Positions 25,641 to 33,929 are shown, counted from the first letter of the stretch. The stretch: 64,000 bases of DNA from Korobacter sp963703075 (GCA_963703075.1 OY969786.1:930001-994000), one strand, 5' to 3'. Numbers and translations: made by a program. The notes: generated by a model from the sequence alone, not told the origin.

Positions 25641-26482
25641 TGAACTACAAGCTCCTGTTGCCACAACTCTGGCCGGTCGCCGACGGAGTCGCTGCTTTTC
25701 TAAAAAAAGAGTGGGGCATAAGGGGCCTTAAACCTGAAACGTCTGCGTATCGGGAAATTAAAATCGTCCCGACATTTAAGGCCACGATGACGGACCACCA
25801 CGTCTTGTGGGTTGAAGTTTCTAATAGAGCATATCCGCCCCACTTAGACGGGTTGGTAGCCGATTGTATGCAGCACGGGCTTCCTGTTCGCGTAGTAGTG
25901 GCAGTGCCCGCAGGATTGAAAGGCAAGATATTTGCAGAAGATTTCTCTCGCGCGCGACTCAAAGGTGTTGGTGTAATTGCCGTGGAGGGTACACATGGCG
26001 ACATACTGGCAAATCCGCTATCGCAGTCTCTGGCCGGAGTGCACCCTATCACGCGCTCGGAATTCCCCGCTAAGTTTCGGTTCCAACTTTCGCAGGCCGA
26101 AGCCACGTTCAAGGGTGGCAATCCCGCCAAAGGCTGCGACGACCTATACGGAATTCTAGAGGATGTTTCTCGAAAGATCGCCAGAGCAACGCATTCGGCG
26201 GGTCTATGGGTCGCCGGTGCAAATCCTCCTCGATTTGAAAAAGACCCATGGAACAGCGTGATCGATAATCTCGTCAAAAACCTCGACACGAATCGATGCA
26301 AATACTTTCGCGACAACATACTCCATCGGGTCATCGGTGTAATTCCATACCGCAACAAAGTGGTTCATGTGAATACAAGCGCGGAACTACGTAGTCGCGA
26401 CCGCATGCTCCGGACGCGCTTTGAAGATGCGGCAAACATCCTTCTCGAGCTGATCAGGGATGCGAAACCACTTGGCATTTAG
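25640..26482 (+). CDS. Uncharacterised 280-aa protein with HEPN-type RNxxxH motif; candidate effector
   Basis: No named family is recognised. The N-terminal half (about 35-120) has alternating beta strands and helices, with DHHVLWVEVSNRAYPPHLDG (Asp52, Glu59) followed by LPVRVVVAVPAG. This is reminiscent of a PD-(D/E)xK nuclease core, but the final Lys is replaced by Ser. The C-terminal half is helical and contains IPYRNKVVHVN, that is Arg238-Asn239-x3-His243, the R-N-x3-H motif of HEPN ribonucleases; flanking helices at about 145-185 and 200-235 suit a HEPN four-helix bundle. It is the last gene of the three-gene operon. Both domain readings are inferences from motifs. Confidence 0.75.
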   Translation: MNYKLLLPQLWPVADGVAAFLKKEWGIRGLKPETSAYREIKIVPTFKATMTDHHVLWVEVSNRAYPPHLDGLVADCMQHGLPVRVVVAVPAGLKGKIFAEDFSRARLKGVGVIAVEGTHGDILANPLSQSLAGVHPITRSEFPAKFRFQLSQAEATFKGGNPAKGCDDLYGILEDVSRKIARATHSAGLWVAGANPPRFEKDPWNSVIDNLVKNLDTNRCKYFRDNILHRVIGVIPYRNKVVHVNTSAELRSRDRMLRTRFEDAANILLELIRDAKPLGI

Positions 26483-26530
26483 CCACTAGAAAAACCTGGG
26501 ACAACGGAACGTTCCTCTGCTTCTCCGACT

Positions 26531-26714
26531 GTGTTTCTGTCAACTCCCACCAAACGTGCAACCCGTGCGCTGGGTCACCTCGCTCCGTAGCGCCCACCAC
26601 ATCTTTCTACGACCCCTCTCCTATCCCGTCGCGCCCAGCGCAACCGCGCACGTGTCCATCGAGCCCGCACTCAAGCCGGGGTGCACCACATCTCGCGCTC
26701 TCCCGAGATGTGGG
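26531..26714. repeat. Dispersed ~130-bp repeat, copy A, ending in a CCACATCTCG hairpin
   Basis: GTGTTTCTGTCAACTCCCAC through CGCAACCGCGCA matches the block at 27687-27853 over most of its length. It is followed by the near-perfect hairpin CCACATCTCG...CGAGATGTGG (26686-26714), which also occurs at 27609 and 31084. It fills the gap between the methyltransferase cassette and the next gene; no gene is seen here. Confidence 0.75.
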
Positions 26715-26738
26715 ATTGCGACACCGCCATCCCGGTCT

Positions 26739-27516
26739 CTACGGTGCTGGCGTTCCCACGAACACCGTCGCCAGCGAATTCCCCGAGTTCTTAAGCCCCG
26801 CTAAGATCTGCACCGTCCCGTCCGAAAGCGTCTCTACGATCCCCACCCCGGTCGCGGTTTGGCCGGCTGCCACGCACGGCGACGCTCCGAAGGTGAGCGA
26901 GACGTCGTAGAAGTTCTTGCCCGAACTGTCTGCCGTTGCGGGTCCCGCTGAAAGAGCAGCCGAGGCTGGAAAGTCCCGTCACATTCCCCGTACCGTCGAT
27001 CGTGACTGTGGCCGATTCTCCATCCAGCAGGTTGCCATTCCACTGGCCGGCGATGGACGCTGCTTGCGCCGCGGTGTTGTAGTTGAACTGTGTCGTCGAC
27101 GGAACGCTGGCCGTGAAACTCACGCTTTGCCCTCCCTCCGTGAGGGAGCCGTTCAGGCTGGAACCGACGACGAACGTGGCAGACAAGTTGGCAGTGCCCA
27201 CCGGCGTTCCCGGAGACTCGAAGTCTGTCAGCGAACCGCTGAAACTCGTGCCGGACTCAGCGCCGCTCCCAAAGACGAAGCCTTGAATTGAAAAGATATC
27301 CCCGGAATAAGTGCCGTAGAGAGCATAGAAATTGTCATTGGGCAGAACAATGGTGTCGAACGAGTCGCCACTCGATAAGGTGCCTTCATACACACCCTGC
27401 GCCTGGCCCGACTGCGGAGGAGGAGATTGTTGTTTGTTTGCGGAGCCGCCCCCGCACGCTGTGAATAGACCCACGCCTAGAGTTGCGACCAGAAGTAAAG
27501 ATAGTCTGTATGTCAT
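26739..27516 (-). pseudogene. Lipoprotein gene interrupted by a +1 frameshift
   Basis: The N-terminus is a lipoprotein signal (MTYRLSLLLVATLGVGLFTAC), followed by a Gly/Ser/Thr-rich beta protein. The frame is good through GNVTGLSSLGCSFSGT, then breaks at an ACCC near 26942. One base over, it continues ATADSSGKNFYDVSLTFGAS and then TLSDGTVQILAGLKNSGNSL to a TAG at 26739-26741. The span of 778 nt is one more than a multiple of three; removing one C gives a 258-aa protein. Family unknown; it resembles acidobacterial lipoproteins of variable function. Sequencing error is a real alternative to decay. Confidence 0.75.
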
Positions 27517-27608
27517 ACGCCCTCCGCTGACTAACCGGCGGATTATATCCAGAGCTTCTGCCCATGGGAAGCTTCCGCTATCACATTCCGTGGTTCATCC
27601 CGCGTGCT

Positions 27609-27636
27609 CCACATCTCGCGCTCTCCGAGATGTGGG
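27609..27636. repeat. CCACATCTCG...CGAGATGTGGG hairpin
   Basis: Perfect 10-bp stem, the same sequence as the hairpins at 26686-26714 and 31084-31112. It lies upstream of the lipoprotein gene. Confidence 0.65.
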
Positions 27637-27686
27637 ACCAGCGTTACTGCGCGTTCTCCCGTGCGTCGATGCTGCGAAGCTGTCGC

Positions 27687-27853
27687 GTGTTTCTGTCAAC
27701 CCCCACCAAACGTGCAACCCGTGCGCTAGGTCACCGCGCGACGTAACCTTCATCACATCTTTCTACGACCGATCTCGCCTATCCTGTCGTTTCCCGATAT
27801 GCACAGGAACTGGCTCTCCCCATCCGTCGCGCCCAGCGCAACCGCGCCCCCGT
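27687..27853. repeat. Dispersed repeat, copy B
   Basis: Starts with GTGTTTCTGTCAACCCCCAC like copy A (26531), and continues with TTCCCGATATGCACAGGAAC and CGTCGCGCCCAGCGCAACCG, which match 31019-31075. It bridges the two other copies and shows they belong to one family. Confidence 0.75.
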
Positions 27854-27870
27854 GTCCCTCGCACGTAGAT

Positions 27871-28435
27871 GCCACGAGCCGGGTGCCCCATCCTGAGCAA
27901 GGCGAAGGGTGGGGGTGTTCACTCAAAAGCGCATGCCATGGGTCTGCGTTTGCGCCCGGCCGCAGCGAGATGCGAGTCCGTAGGACGCCAAGTGATAGCC
28001 CGCGGCTTAAGCCCGCGTACACGATTGGGAGCACTCATCCGCGAGGCCGGACGACGCCACGAGCGGGGTGCCCCATCCTGAGCAAGGCGAAGGGTGGGGG
28101 TGTTCACTCACAAGCGCATGCCATGGGTCTGCGTTTGCGCCCGGCCGCAGCGAGATGCGAGTCCGTAGGACGCCAGGTGAATAGCCCACGGCGTAAGCCG
28201 TGGGAACGCAGTCGGGCGAAGCCCCGTCCATGCTGCCGCAGGCGATTTATTCGTGAGCGCCGCGCCGTTCGGCGCTCACCGTATGCGTTTTAGCAACTCT
28301 TTTGTTTTGAAGAATCTACCCCTAACCCTCACGGCCCCAAGAATTTGGGGGTTTTCCACAGCCTAAGCTGCTGAAAACAATCACAAGGGTAGGGGAGGGG
28401 GAGGGGGGTACCCCTCAACCGAAGGAGAGACCACA
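27871..28435. repeat. Two tandem 185-bp repeats in a gene-free stretch
   Basis: Copy 1 runs 27871-28055 and copy 2 from 28056 to about 28210. Each opens GCCACGAGC, then GGTGCCCCATCCTGAGCAAG (the core also seen at 18471 and 31686), CGCATGCCATGGGTCTGCG, and a palindrome of the TAGCCCGCGGCTTAAGCCCGCG type. From 28211 to 28435 nothing is recognised except a G-rich tract (about 28388-28412) and an AAGGAGAGA Shine-Dalgarno for the gene at 28436. Open frames through this region are translated repeats. Confidence 0.8.
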
Positions 28436-28874
28436 ATGAAACATTGTTCCCACATCAAGGCCGACGGAAACATCTGCCAGGCGCCGAACCTCAAGGGCGA
28501 AGACTATTGCTACTTCCACATGGCCGCGCGCGACCGCATGCGTCGCCAGCGCCAGGCCGCGGAGCGCAAAACTCCCTCTCCAGGTCCCCGTCCTCGAAGA
28601 CCGCCAGACCATCCAGCTCGCCCTCGGCGACGTGGTCAACGCCCTCCTCGCCGATCGCATCGATACCCGCAAGGCCGGCCTTATCCTCTACGCGCTACAA
28701 ACCGCCGCCGGCAACGCCAAGGGTGAGTTCGAGTTCCTCAGCGACAAAAATTGGTACAGCAGCTACAGCCCGGAGCACGACGCGGCCCTCCCCGAAATTC
28801 CCGAAGAACCACCGAAAAAATCGCCACAAAGCGCAGCGGACGCGAACCCCGCGCCTGCCCGCAACGCTTCGTAG
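28436..28874 (+). pseudogene. Small zinc-motif protein gene with a +1 frameshift
   Basis: The N-terminus MKHCSHIKADGNICQAPNL, followed by a CxxxH in the segment ending YCYFH, reads as a four-ligand Cys/His zinc motif. The frame breaks in the AAAA at about 28569-28572. One base over it continues LPLQVPVLEDRQTIQLALGD, then DTRKAGLILYALQTAAGNAK, to a stop at 28872-28874. Removing one A gives a 145-aa protein. The span is 439 nt (multiple of three plus one). A good Shine-Dalgarno precedes the ATG. I recall similar proteins in Acidobacteria but no function. Confidence 0.7.
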
Positions 28875-28887
28875 TGATTTCGCTTCC

Positions 28888-29766
28888 TCACTCGCAGTTC
28901 GCGATATACCGTACCGGCGTTTTCTCGCCTTTGACGTACGCGTAACCGGTCACTTGCTGCTGCGAGTTGATCCCGAAGGCATACGAGCTGGTCGCATTCG
29001 GCATAGCGATCTCTTTAAATTCTCCGTCCTTGTACCAGAAGGCCCCCGCGCCTCCACCAGCAGCGGCGTAGTACCCGACCACGACACCGCTGTTGTTGAT
29101 GTCATTGGGGGTGGCCCCGCTGAACTTCGCATCGCCAAAGGTGCGGTAGGCCCCGTTTTCCAGAATGAAGGCATGCATGCCGCTTGCGTCCTGGTAGGAG
29201 CCGGTGATGGCGCCGCTGTCGTTAATGGCCGCGGGTTCGATGTCATTCTTTCCGGGAAATGCCACCGGCGAAAACTTTCCTTTGGCGTACTTGAAACCGT
29301 AGACCGTGCTCCCTGTCTTGAAGTAGTAGCCCACGATTGTTCCGGATGCATTGATCCCGGTAAGGTAGGTCGAGGACGCGCCCGGGTAGTCCAGCCGGGT
29401 CGCCACCCCGTTCTGGTACACCAGCCCATGGTAGTTGAGGGAAGGACTCTTGAAGTAGCCCACCGTCACCCCTTGACGATTGCGCCTGGTGAAGTTGGTC
29501 GCCAGGTTTCCGTTGAACGCAAAAATCTTGAAGGTGCCGTCGCTGTATCGGACAAACCCGTTATGTTCCTGGCCCGTCGTCTTCGCGTCCGCCGTGCCCA
29601 CCACGTTTCCGTAGTCGTTTATGCCCGAAGGATCGAAGCGGATGATATTCGAGGGCAGCGGAATCGCTTGGAAGGTGCAGTTCGCGGTCTGCGCTTGCAT
29701 GGTGGTTGCGAAGGTAAAAAGGGTGCAGGCCAGTAGCAACCCGCGGCGAACGAAAGTAGTGGGCAT
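28888..29766 (-). CDS. Secreted HAF-repeat-type protein, copy 1
   Basis: A 292-aa exported protein with signal peptide (MPTTFVRRGLLLACTLFTFA ending QAQ). The body is repeats with a GINDYGNVVGT / GINASGTIVGYY / INDSGAITGSY / INNSGVVVGYY core about every 45 residues, as in the extracellular HAF-repeat family, ending in a conserved YIANC. The ATG at 29764-29766 has GGAGAG upstream, preferred over 29787. It is a paralogue of the next upstream gene. Function unknown; such proteins are thought to be surface or extracellular beta-propeller-like. Confidence 0.82.
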   Translation of the reverse strand: MPTTFVRRGLLLACTLFTFATTMQAQTANCTFQAIPLPSNIIRFDPSGINDYGNVVGTADAKTTGQEHNGFVRYSDGTFKIFAFNGNLATNFTRRNRQGVTVGYFKSPSLNYHGLVYQNGVATRLDYPGASSTYLTGINASGTIVGYYFKTGSTVYGFKYAKGKFSPVAFPGKNDIEPAAINDSGAITGSYQDASGMHAFILENGAYRTFGDAKFSGATPNDINNSGVVVGYYAAAGGGAGAFWYKDGEFKEIAMPNATSSYAFGINSQQQVTGYAYVKGEKTPVRYIANCE

Positions 29767-29984
29767 AGATACTCTCCAGTGAGACAAGGGTCCGTTCGCC
29801 AGCTTAGGATGTCGAGAGCTGCTGGAAAGGTGCTTCGGAAATCCGCCGAATCATGCGCACCGAGTTCTGTGTACCGTCCCCGTCATATCCTATCGTTTCC
29901 CGATAGGCAAAGGGACCGGCTCGTCTCATCCTGCGGGTGGGGCCCGCACCCCATTTTTGCGGTACGAGCCTCCCGTCTCACCGT

Positions 29985-30863
29985 TCACTGGCAGTTCGCG
30001 ATATACCGCACTGGCGTTTTCTCGCCTTTGACATAGGCGTAGCCGGTCACTTGCTGCTGCGAGTTGATCCCGAACACGTAGGAACTTGCGGCATTGGGCA
30101 GGACAATGTCTTTGAACGCTCCATCCTTGTAAAAGAATGCGCCGCCCACCGTGCCCGGCGCAGAGTAGTACCCGACGACCACACCGCTGTTGTTGATGTC
30201 GATGGCGAAGGTGTTCGCGGTGGATTTCGGGTCGTCGAAGCTGCGGTAGCTTCCGTTTTGCCGAACGAAGCCATGGGTGCCAGTGCCATTCTCGAAGTAG
30301 CCGGTAATCGCGCCGTTGTCGTTAACGGCCTGTGGGACGGTGATAGGGTTTCCTGGAAATTCAACCGACGAGAATTTTCCTTTGGCGTACTCAAACCCAT
30401 GGAGCTTACCCGCCAGCGTGAAGTAGTAGCCCACGATTGTCCCCGATGCGTTGATCCCGGAAAGGTAGGTCTCGGATGCGCCCGGATAGTCCAATGTTGT
30501 GGCTACGCCGTTCTTGTACACCATGCCGTGGAAGTTGTAATCCGAACTCTGGTAGTAGCCCACCGTCACCCCCAGGCGGTTGCGCTTTGTGAAGGCGGTC
30601 TGCCGACTGCCGGCGAAGGCAAAAGTGTTGAAGGTCCCATCGCTGTAGCGAATGAATGCACGATGTTCCGTGCCCGTCTTCGAATCCGCGGTACCCACGA
30701 CGTTGCTGTAGTCGTTGATGCCGTTCGGCGTGAAGCGGATGATATTCGAGGGCAGTGGTATCGGTTGGAAAGTGCAGTTAGCGGTTTGCGCTTGGAGTGT
30801 GGTTGCGAAGGTGAACAAGGCGCAGGCCAATAGCAAGCTGCGCCGAACGAATGTGGTTGGCAT
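29985..30863 (-). CDS. Secreted HAF-repeat-type protein, copy 2
   Basis: Also 292 aa and collinear with the downstream copy from MPTTFVRRSLLLACALFTFA to GYAYVKGEKTPVRYIANC, with the same repeats (GINDYSNVVGT, GINASGTIVGYY, VNDNGAITGYF, INNSGVVVGYY). A GAGGAGG Shine-Dalgarno precedes the ATG. The two genes, with similar upstream DNA (AGCTTAGGATGTCGAGAGCT before both), show that a gene plus its 5' region was duplicated. The coding sequences have diverged moderately. Confidence 0.82.
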   Translation of the reverse strand: MPTTFVRRSLLLACALFTFATTLQAQTANCTFQPIPLPSNIIRFTPNGINDYSNVVGTADSKTGTEHRAFIRYSDGTFNTFAFAGSRQTAFTKRNRLGVTVGYYQSSDYNFHGMVYKNGVATTLDYPGASETYLSGINASGTIVGYYFTLAGKLHGFEYAKGKFSSVEFPGNPITVPQAVNDNGAITGYFENGTGTHGFVRQNGSYRSFDDPKSTANTFAIDINNSGVVVGYYSAPGTVGGAFFYKDGAFKDIVLPNAASSYVFGINSQQQVTGYAYVKGEKTPVRYIANCQ

Positions 30864-31018
30864 GGATCCTCCTCGGGACAGCAGAGCCCATTCGCCAGCT
30901 TAGGATGTCGAGAGCTGCTGAAAAGGTGGTTCGGAAATATGGAACTACGAAGAGTTTCCTAATCTCCGGAAACCAGCCGCCAGTGAGGGAATCGGAGGCA
31001 GACAGCGAATTCTGTCGC

Positions 31019-31112
31019 TTCCCGATATGCAGACGAACTGGCTGTCCCCATCCGTAGCGCCCAGCACAACCGCGCACCGGTGTCCCACATCTCACCCTTT
31101 CCGAGATGTGGG
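31019..31112. repeat. Dispersed repeat, copy C, with CCCACATCTC hairpin
   Basis: TTCCCGATATGCAGACGAAC and CGTAGCGCCCAGCACAACCG match copy B (27790-27845). It ends in CCCACATCTC...GAGATGTGGG (31084-31112), the third copy of that hairpin. Confidence 0.7.
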
Positions 31113-31147
31113 TTGAACGTTGGGGATAGGCGCGCCTGGCGAAAACC

Positions 31148-31600
31148 TCACTCCTCGATTTGCGGATCTCCCGGCTCGACCTTCCCGCAATCCGCGCTTA
31201 CCCAGTGGCTCGTCGACTGCATGTCAATCTGCCCCTTCTGGCCGTTCCTGGTCGACGTTGAATGCGACTCCGAAACAATATGCTCTGCGTCCGTGATCGT
31301 CGTCGAGCCCTTCATCACCAGCGACGTTTCCCCGATCGTGCAGGTGCCGTCGTAGGTGTACCCTTTCCCGGTCTTGGTCGTTTGAATTTTGCACCCCTCG
31401 TGCTGCCTGGTGACATTCCCCACCATTTCCTGCCACTCCGCCGGGGTAATGCAGCTTTTCGACTTCATCGTGGCTGGGCTGCCGGCACCGTTGTTGGTGG
31501 TCATGCTCTTCTCCCACAAACCCATCTTGATCGGCGGCGCCTGCGCCAACGCACCTCCACAGCACACCGCCGCAACCGCCATCAGGAACAGAACTCGCAT
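31148..31600 (-). CDS. DUF3617-type secreted protein
   Basis: A 150-aa exported protein with signal peptide (MRVLFLMAVAAVCCGGALAQ). The mature part opens IKMGLWEKSMTTNNGAG and holds CITPAEWQEM and a Cys pair pattern (CKIQ..., YDGTCTIGET, ADCGKVEPG), as in DUF3617 proteins, which begin with a G-x-W-E motif. Periplasmic; function unknown. A GGTGCCCC repeat (31686) lies upstream. Confidence 0.75.
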   Translation of the reverse strand: MRVLFLMAVAAVCCGGALAQAPPIKMGLWEKSMTTNNGAGSPATMKSKSCITPAEWQEMVGNVTRQHEGCKIQTTKTGKGYTYDGTCTIGETSLVMKGSTTITDAEHIVSESHSTSTRNGQKGQIDMQSTSHWVSADCGKVEPGDPQIEE

Positions 31601-31833
31601 TGATTTTCCCCTCCAGGAGATTCAGAACCGCGTAGAGCGCCAGCCATCATCGCAGTCTTTCCTCCACCCACGCAACCCATTCCCGGGTGCCCCATCCTGA
31701 GCGTAGCGAAGGGTGGGGAAGTTCGCGACCCCGTCATCTGCCGTCCACGGCTTAATGTCGTAACTCCGCAGGTCGGGAATCCTGCATCGTAACGACTATC
31801 GTGCTGAAACCACATTCAAAGGAAGCCAACCGA

Positions 31834-32421
31834 ATGAATCGACGCCAAAACTGGACCGCCCTATGGATCGGATTACTCCTCGTCACCGGCGCATGCAATC
31901 AGGGAAGCAATAACGATCTCAACTACAAAACCGCCATCAACGAGCACTTCAAAGCCTCGCCCGCTTGCCTTTGGTCCCAGCCGAAGAAGTTCCCGGTACA
32001 GGCCGCCACGTCCGACGACGCCAAGACCGAAGGCTTCGACGCGCTCACCCAGGAAGGGCTGCTCACCCGCACCACCGCGGAGAAGAAGATCATCATCGTC
32101 TCCAAACAGGTCAACAACTATGACCTCTCAGACAAAGGCCGCACTTCGTGGACACCTGATCCCAACCAGCCGGGTTACGGCAACTTTTGTTATGGCAACC
32201 GCGAGGTGACCTCGATCGACAACTCCACCCCCGGCACCAACGCCCAGGGCGCAAAAACCGTCGCCGTCACCTATCACTACAAAATCGGCAATGTTCCGGA
32301 CTGGGCAAAATCGCAGGAAACCATGACTGCGTATCCCGATATCGCCACCGCTCTCTCCGCCAATCCCTCCGACACCACGAACCTGGTCATGGTCGGCGAC
32401 CATTGGGAAGTTGCGCGATAA
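31834..32421 (+). CDS. Small lipoprotein, 195 aa
   Basis: Starts MNRRQNWTALWIGLLLVTGAC, a lipoprotein signal with Cys at the lipobox. An AAAGGAAG Shine-Dalgarno sits 8 bases upstream, so this ATG is preferred to 31801. The mature part has KTAINEHFKASPACLWSQPK and KTVAVTYHYKIGNVPDWAKS. No family is recognised. Confidence 0.75.
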   Translation: MNRRQNWTALWIGLLLVTGACNQGSNNDLNYKTAINEHFKASPACLWSQPKKFPVQAATSDDAKTEGFDALTQEGLLTRTTAEKKIIIVSKQVNNYDLSDKGRTSWTPDPNQPGYGNFCYGNREVTSIDNSTPGTNAQGAKTVAVTYHYKIGNVPDWAKSQETMTAYPDIATALSANPSDTTNLVMVGDHWEVAR

Positions 32422-32578
32422 CCTGTCAGGCATACGGCGGCCGATAGGGCAGCGAAGGGGTGTAAGTTGCTGAAATGACAACAGGACCGGGGAGGAGTGC
32501 GGCCGAAAAAGGCAGCGGACGGTTTGACTTCCCCCGGGCCGAGGCCTAGCCTCGAACCCAGTCCACGGGAGAATTCAA

Positions 32579-32698
32579 ATGTCAGCTATTAACGGCGATA
32601 AGTCGCGCTACAACCGTCTGCGGAAACACAAATTACATCTGCGCGCCCTCAAGCTAAAGGCGGCCGCCGCGCCGCGCCGAACCACCCCTGCCCGTTAA
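32579..32698 (+). CDS. Small basic protein, 39 aa
   Basis: Reads MSAINGDKSRYNRLRKHKLH and ends in a basic Ala/Arg-rich tail. A GGGAGA Shine-Dalgarno lies at the right distance. Similar short, very basic INGDKSRxxRxRK proteins are, from memory, widespread in Acidobacteria. A nucleic-acid or ribosome-binding role is possible but unproven. Confidence 0.65.
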   Translation: MSAINGDKSRYNRLRKHKLHLRALKLKAAAAPRRTTPAR

Positions 32699-32706
32699 TC
32701 CTCGTT

Positions 32707-33375
32707 TTACGATTCCGCGAGCGCGAAATCGGCGAACACGAATTGGTCCCGCTCGACCGTCTCACCGGCTTGCAGCGTGATCGGCTCCGTAAACATCGGA
32801 CCGGCGTAAACACAGGTGTGGAACTCCCCGCGCTCGCCGCAGGGATCGGCCTGCGCGGGCAGTTCGTCCAACATTTTGCTGTTGTATTCGCGTCCGGCGA
32901 ATGAGGCCGCCAGTTGTTGTGTGTCGACGCACGTGAGCCGCGCCCGCAGGCCCTCGGCGAGCATCTCACGCGCCAACGGTGCCGTCGGCAGCTCCCAAAG
33001 AGGGAAGAGCGGCTCCAGACCAGTCCCTTGCAGCTGCTGTTCGCGGTACGACCGAACGTCGGCGAGAAACAGATCGCCAAAGGCCATGGCGTCCACTTTC
33101 TCCGCCACCGCGCGCTGGCAGAGCGCCCGCATCCGGTCTTCGTAGTCGGCATTGGAGCACGGCCACGGCAGCGGGACCGTCCACAGCGGCAGCCGTGCCG
33201 CCCGCGCCTGTGCTTCCAGCACGGTACGCCGGGTGCCATGCATCGCCACCCGATCGAACGCCTCGTTCAGGGTGGTGACCAGGCCTACCACCTCCACCCC
33301 CGGCACCCGCCGCAAAATATGCAAGCTCCACCCGCTGTCTTTCCCGCTGCTCCACGACAACAAAACTCGCTTCAC
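32707..33375 (-). CDS. ATP-pyrophosphatase of the diphthine-ammonia-ligase-like (DUF71) family
   Basis: A 222-aa PP-loop (N-type) ATP pyrophosphatase. The loop is SWSSGKDSGWSLHIL near the N-terminus; other family segments are VGLVTTLNEAFDRVAMHGTR, AFGDLFLADVRSYRE and, near the end, PCGERGEFHTCVYAGPMF. In eukaryotes the family makes diphthamide; bacterial members have no settled substrate. The stop is 9 bases from the convergent 39-aa gene. Confidence 0.85.
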   Translation of the reverse strand: MKRVLLSWSSGKDSGWSLHILRRVPGVEVVGLVTTLNEAFDRVAMHGTRRTVLEAQARAARLPLWTVPLPWPCSNADYEDRMRALCQRAVAEKVDAMAFGDLFLADVRSYREQQLQGTGLEPLFPLWELPTAPLAREMLAEGLRARLTCVDTQQLAASFAGREYNSKMLDELPAQADPCGERGEFHTCVYAGPMFTEPITLQAGETVERDQFVFADFALAES

Positions 33376-33497
33376 ATTTCCTTTTTACCATCGGTCTGGT
33401 GGCGCCACGTCAACAACGGCACGAATCGCGAGTACGTCGCGTTGTTCGGCTAAGAACTGGTCCAGAACTCGCGCCAGCTTCCGCGGTAGGAAGCCGT

Positions 33498-33929
33498 TCA
33501 AGGCTTAGCCGTCCCAGAGCATCTGAACGCATCGCGCATGGCAGACAGGACAATTATTTCGGCGTTGTTGTGGAGGCTTTCCGGGTGCTCCCTCGCCCAC
33601 TTAATCACGATTCGCAGGGTCTGCCCGTTGGTGATCGAGGCGTCAGGCAAGCAGGGATAGTATTGATCACGAATTTCCGAATGGTTCGACATCCTGACAA
33701 TGGCAATGGACACCGAATAGGCTGCTTCAACTCCCTGCAAGTAGCCCATACAAAAGTACGCGTCTGTCTGATCCACGGATTTTAGCGGGAGGTCCGAGTC
33801 AAGAACATTGAGAATTGGAGTGCAACGGCGCAGCAAGTCATTTCCGTTGCCGATCAGTGGATCCTGCGCATGGGCACCCAATGTTATGAAAAAAGAGAGG
33901 ATGACGAAGGTCCGCAGCAAAGTTTTCAT
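33498..33929 (-). CDS. Rap1a/Tai-like secreted protein
   Basis: A 143-aa exported protein. A signal peptide (MKTLLRTFVILSFFITLGAHA) precedes a helical domain with ligand-like Cys: YFCMGYLQGVEAAYSV, then YYPCLPDASITNGQTLRIVI, REHPESLHNNAE and a final AFRC. This is the pattern of Rap1a/Tai immunity proteins, which protect cells from type VI amidase effectors in the periplasm. No effector or T6SS gene is visible here, so it may be an orphan immunity gene or have another role. The ATG at 33927-33929 is chosen; the longer frame adds a non-conserved stretch. Confidence 0.75.
   Translation of the reverse strand: MKTLLRTFVILSFFITLGAHAQDPLIGNGNDLLRRCTPILNVLDSDLPLKSVDQTDAYFCMGYLQGVEAAYSVSIAIVRMSNHSEIRDQYYPCLPDASITNGQTLRIVIKWAREHPESLHNNAEIIVLSAMRDAFRCSGTAKP

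Noticed and set aside
23376..26738. Prophage or integrative element around the cassette
   Set aside because: No integrase, transposase, tRNA target or direct-repeat attachment pair was found; only base composition suggests transfer.
27799..28293. Short open frames in repeat region
   Set aside because: Translated copies of the tandem 185-bp repeat.
28444..29736. 430-aa plus-strand open frame
   Set aside because: Runs through a frameshifted gene and antisense to the HAF gene; low-complexity shadow.
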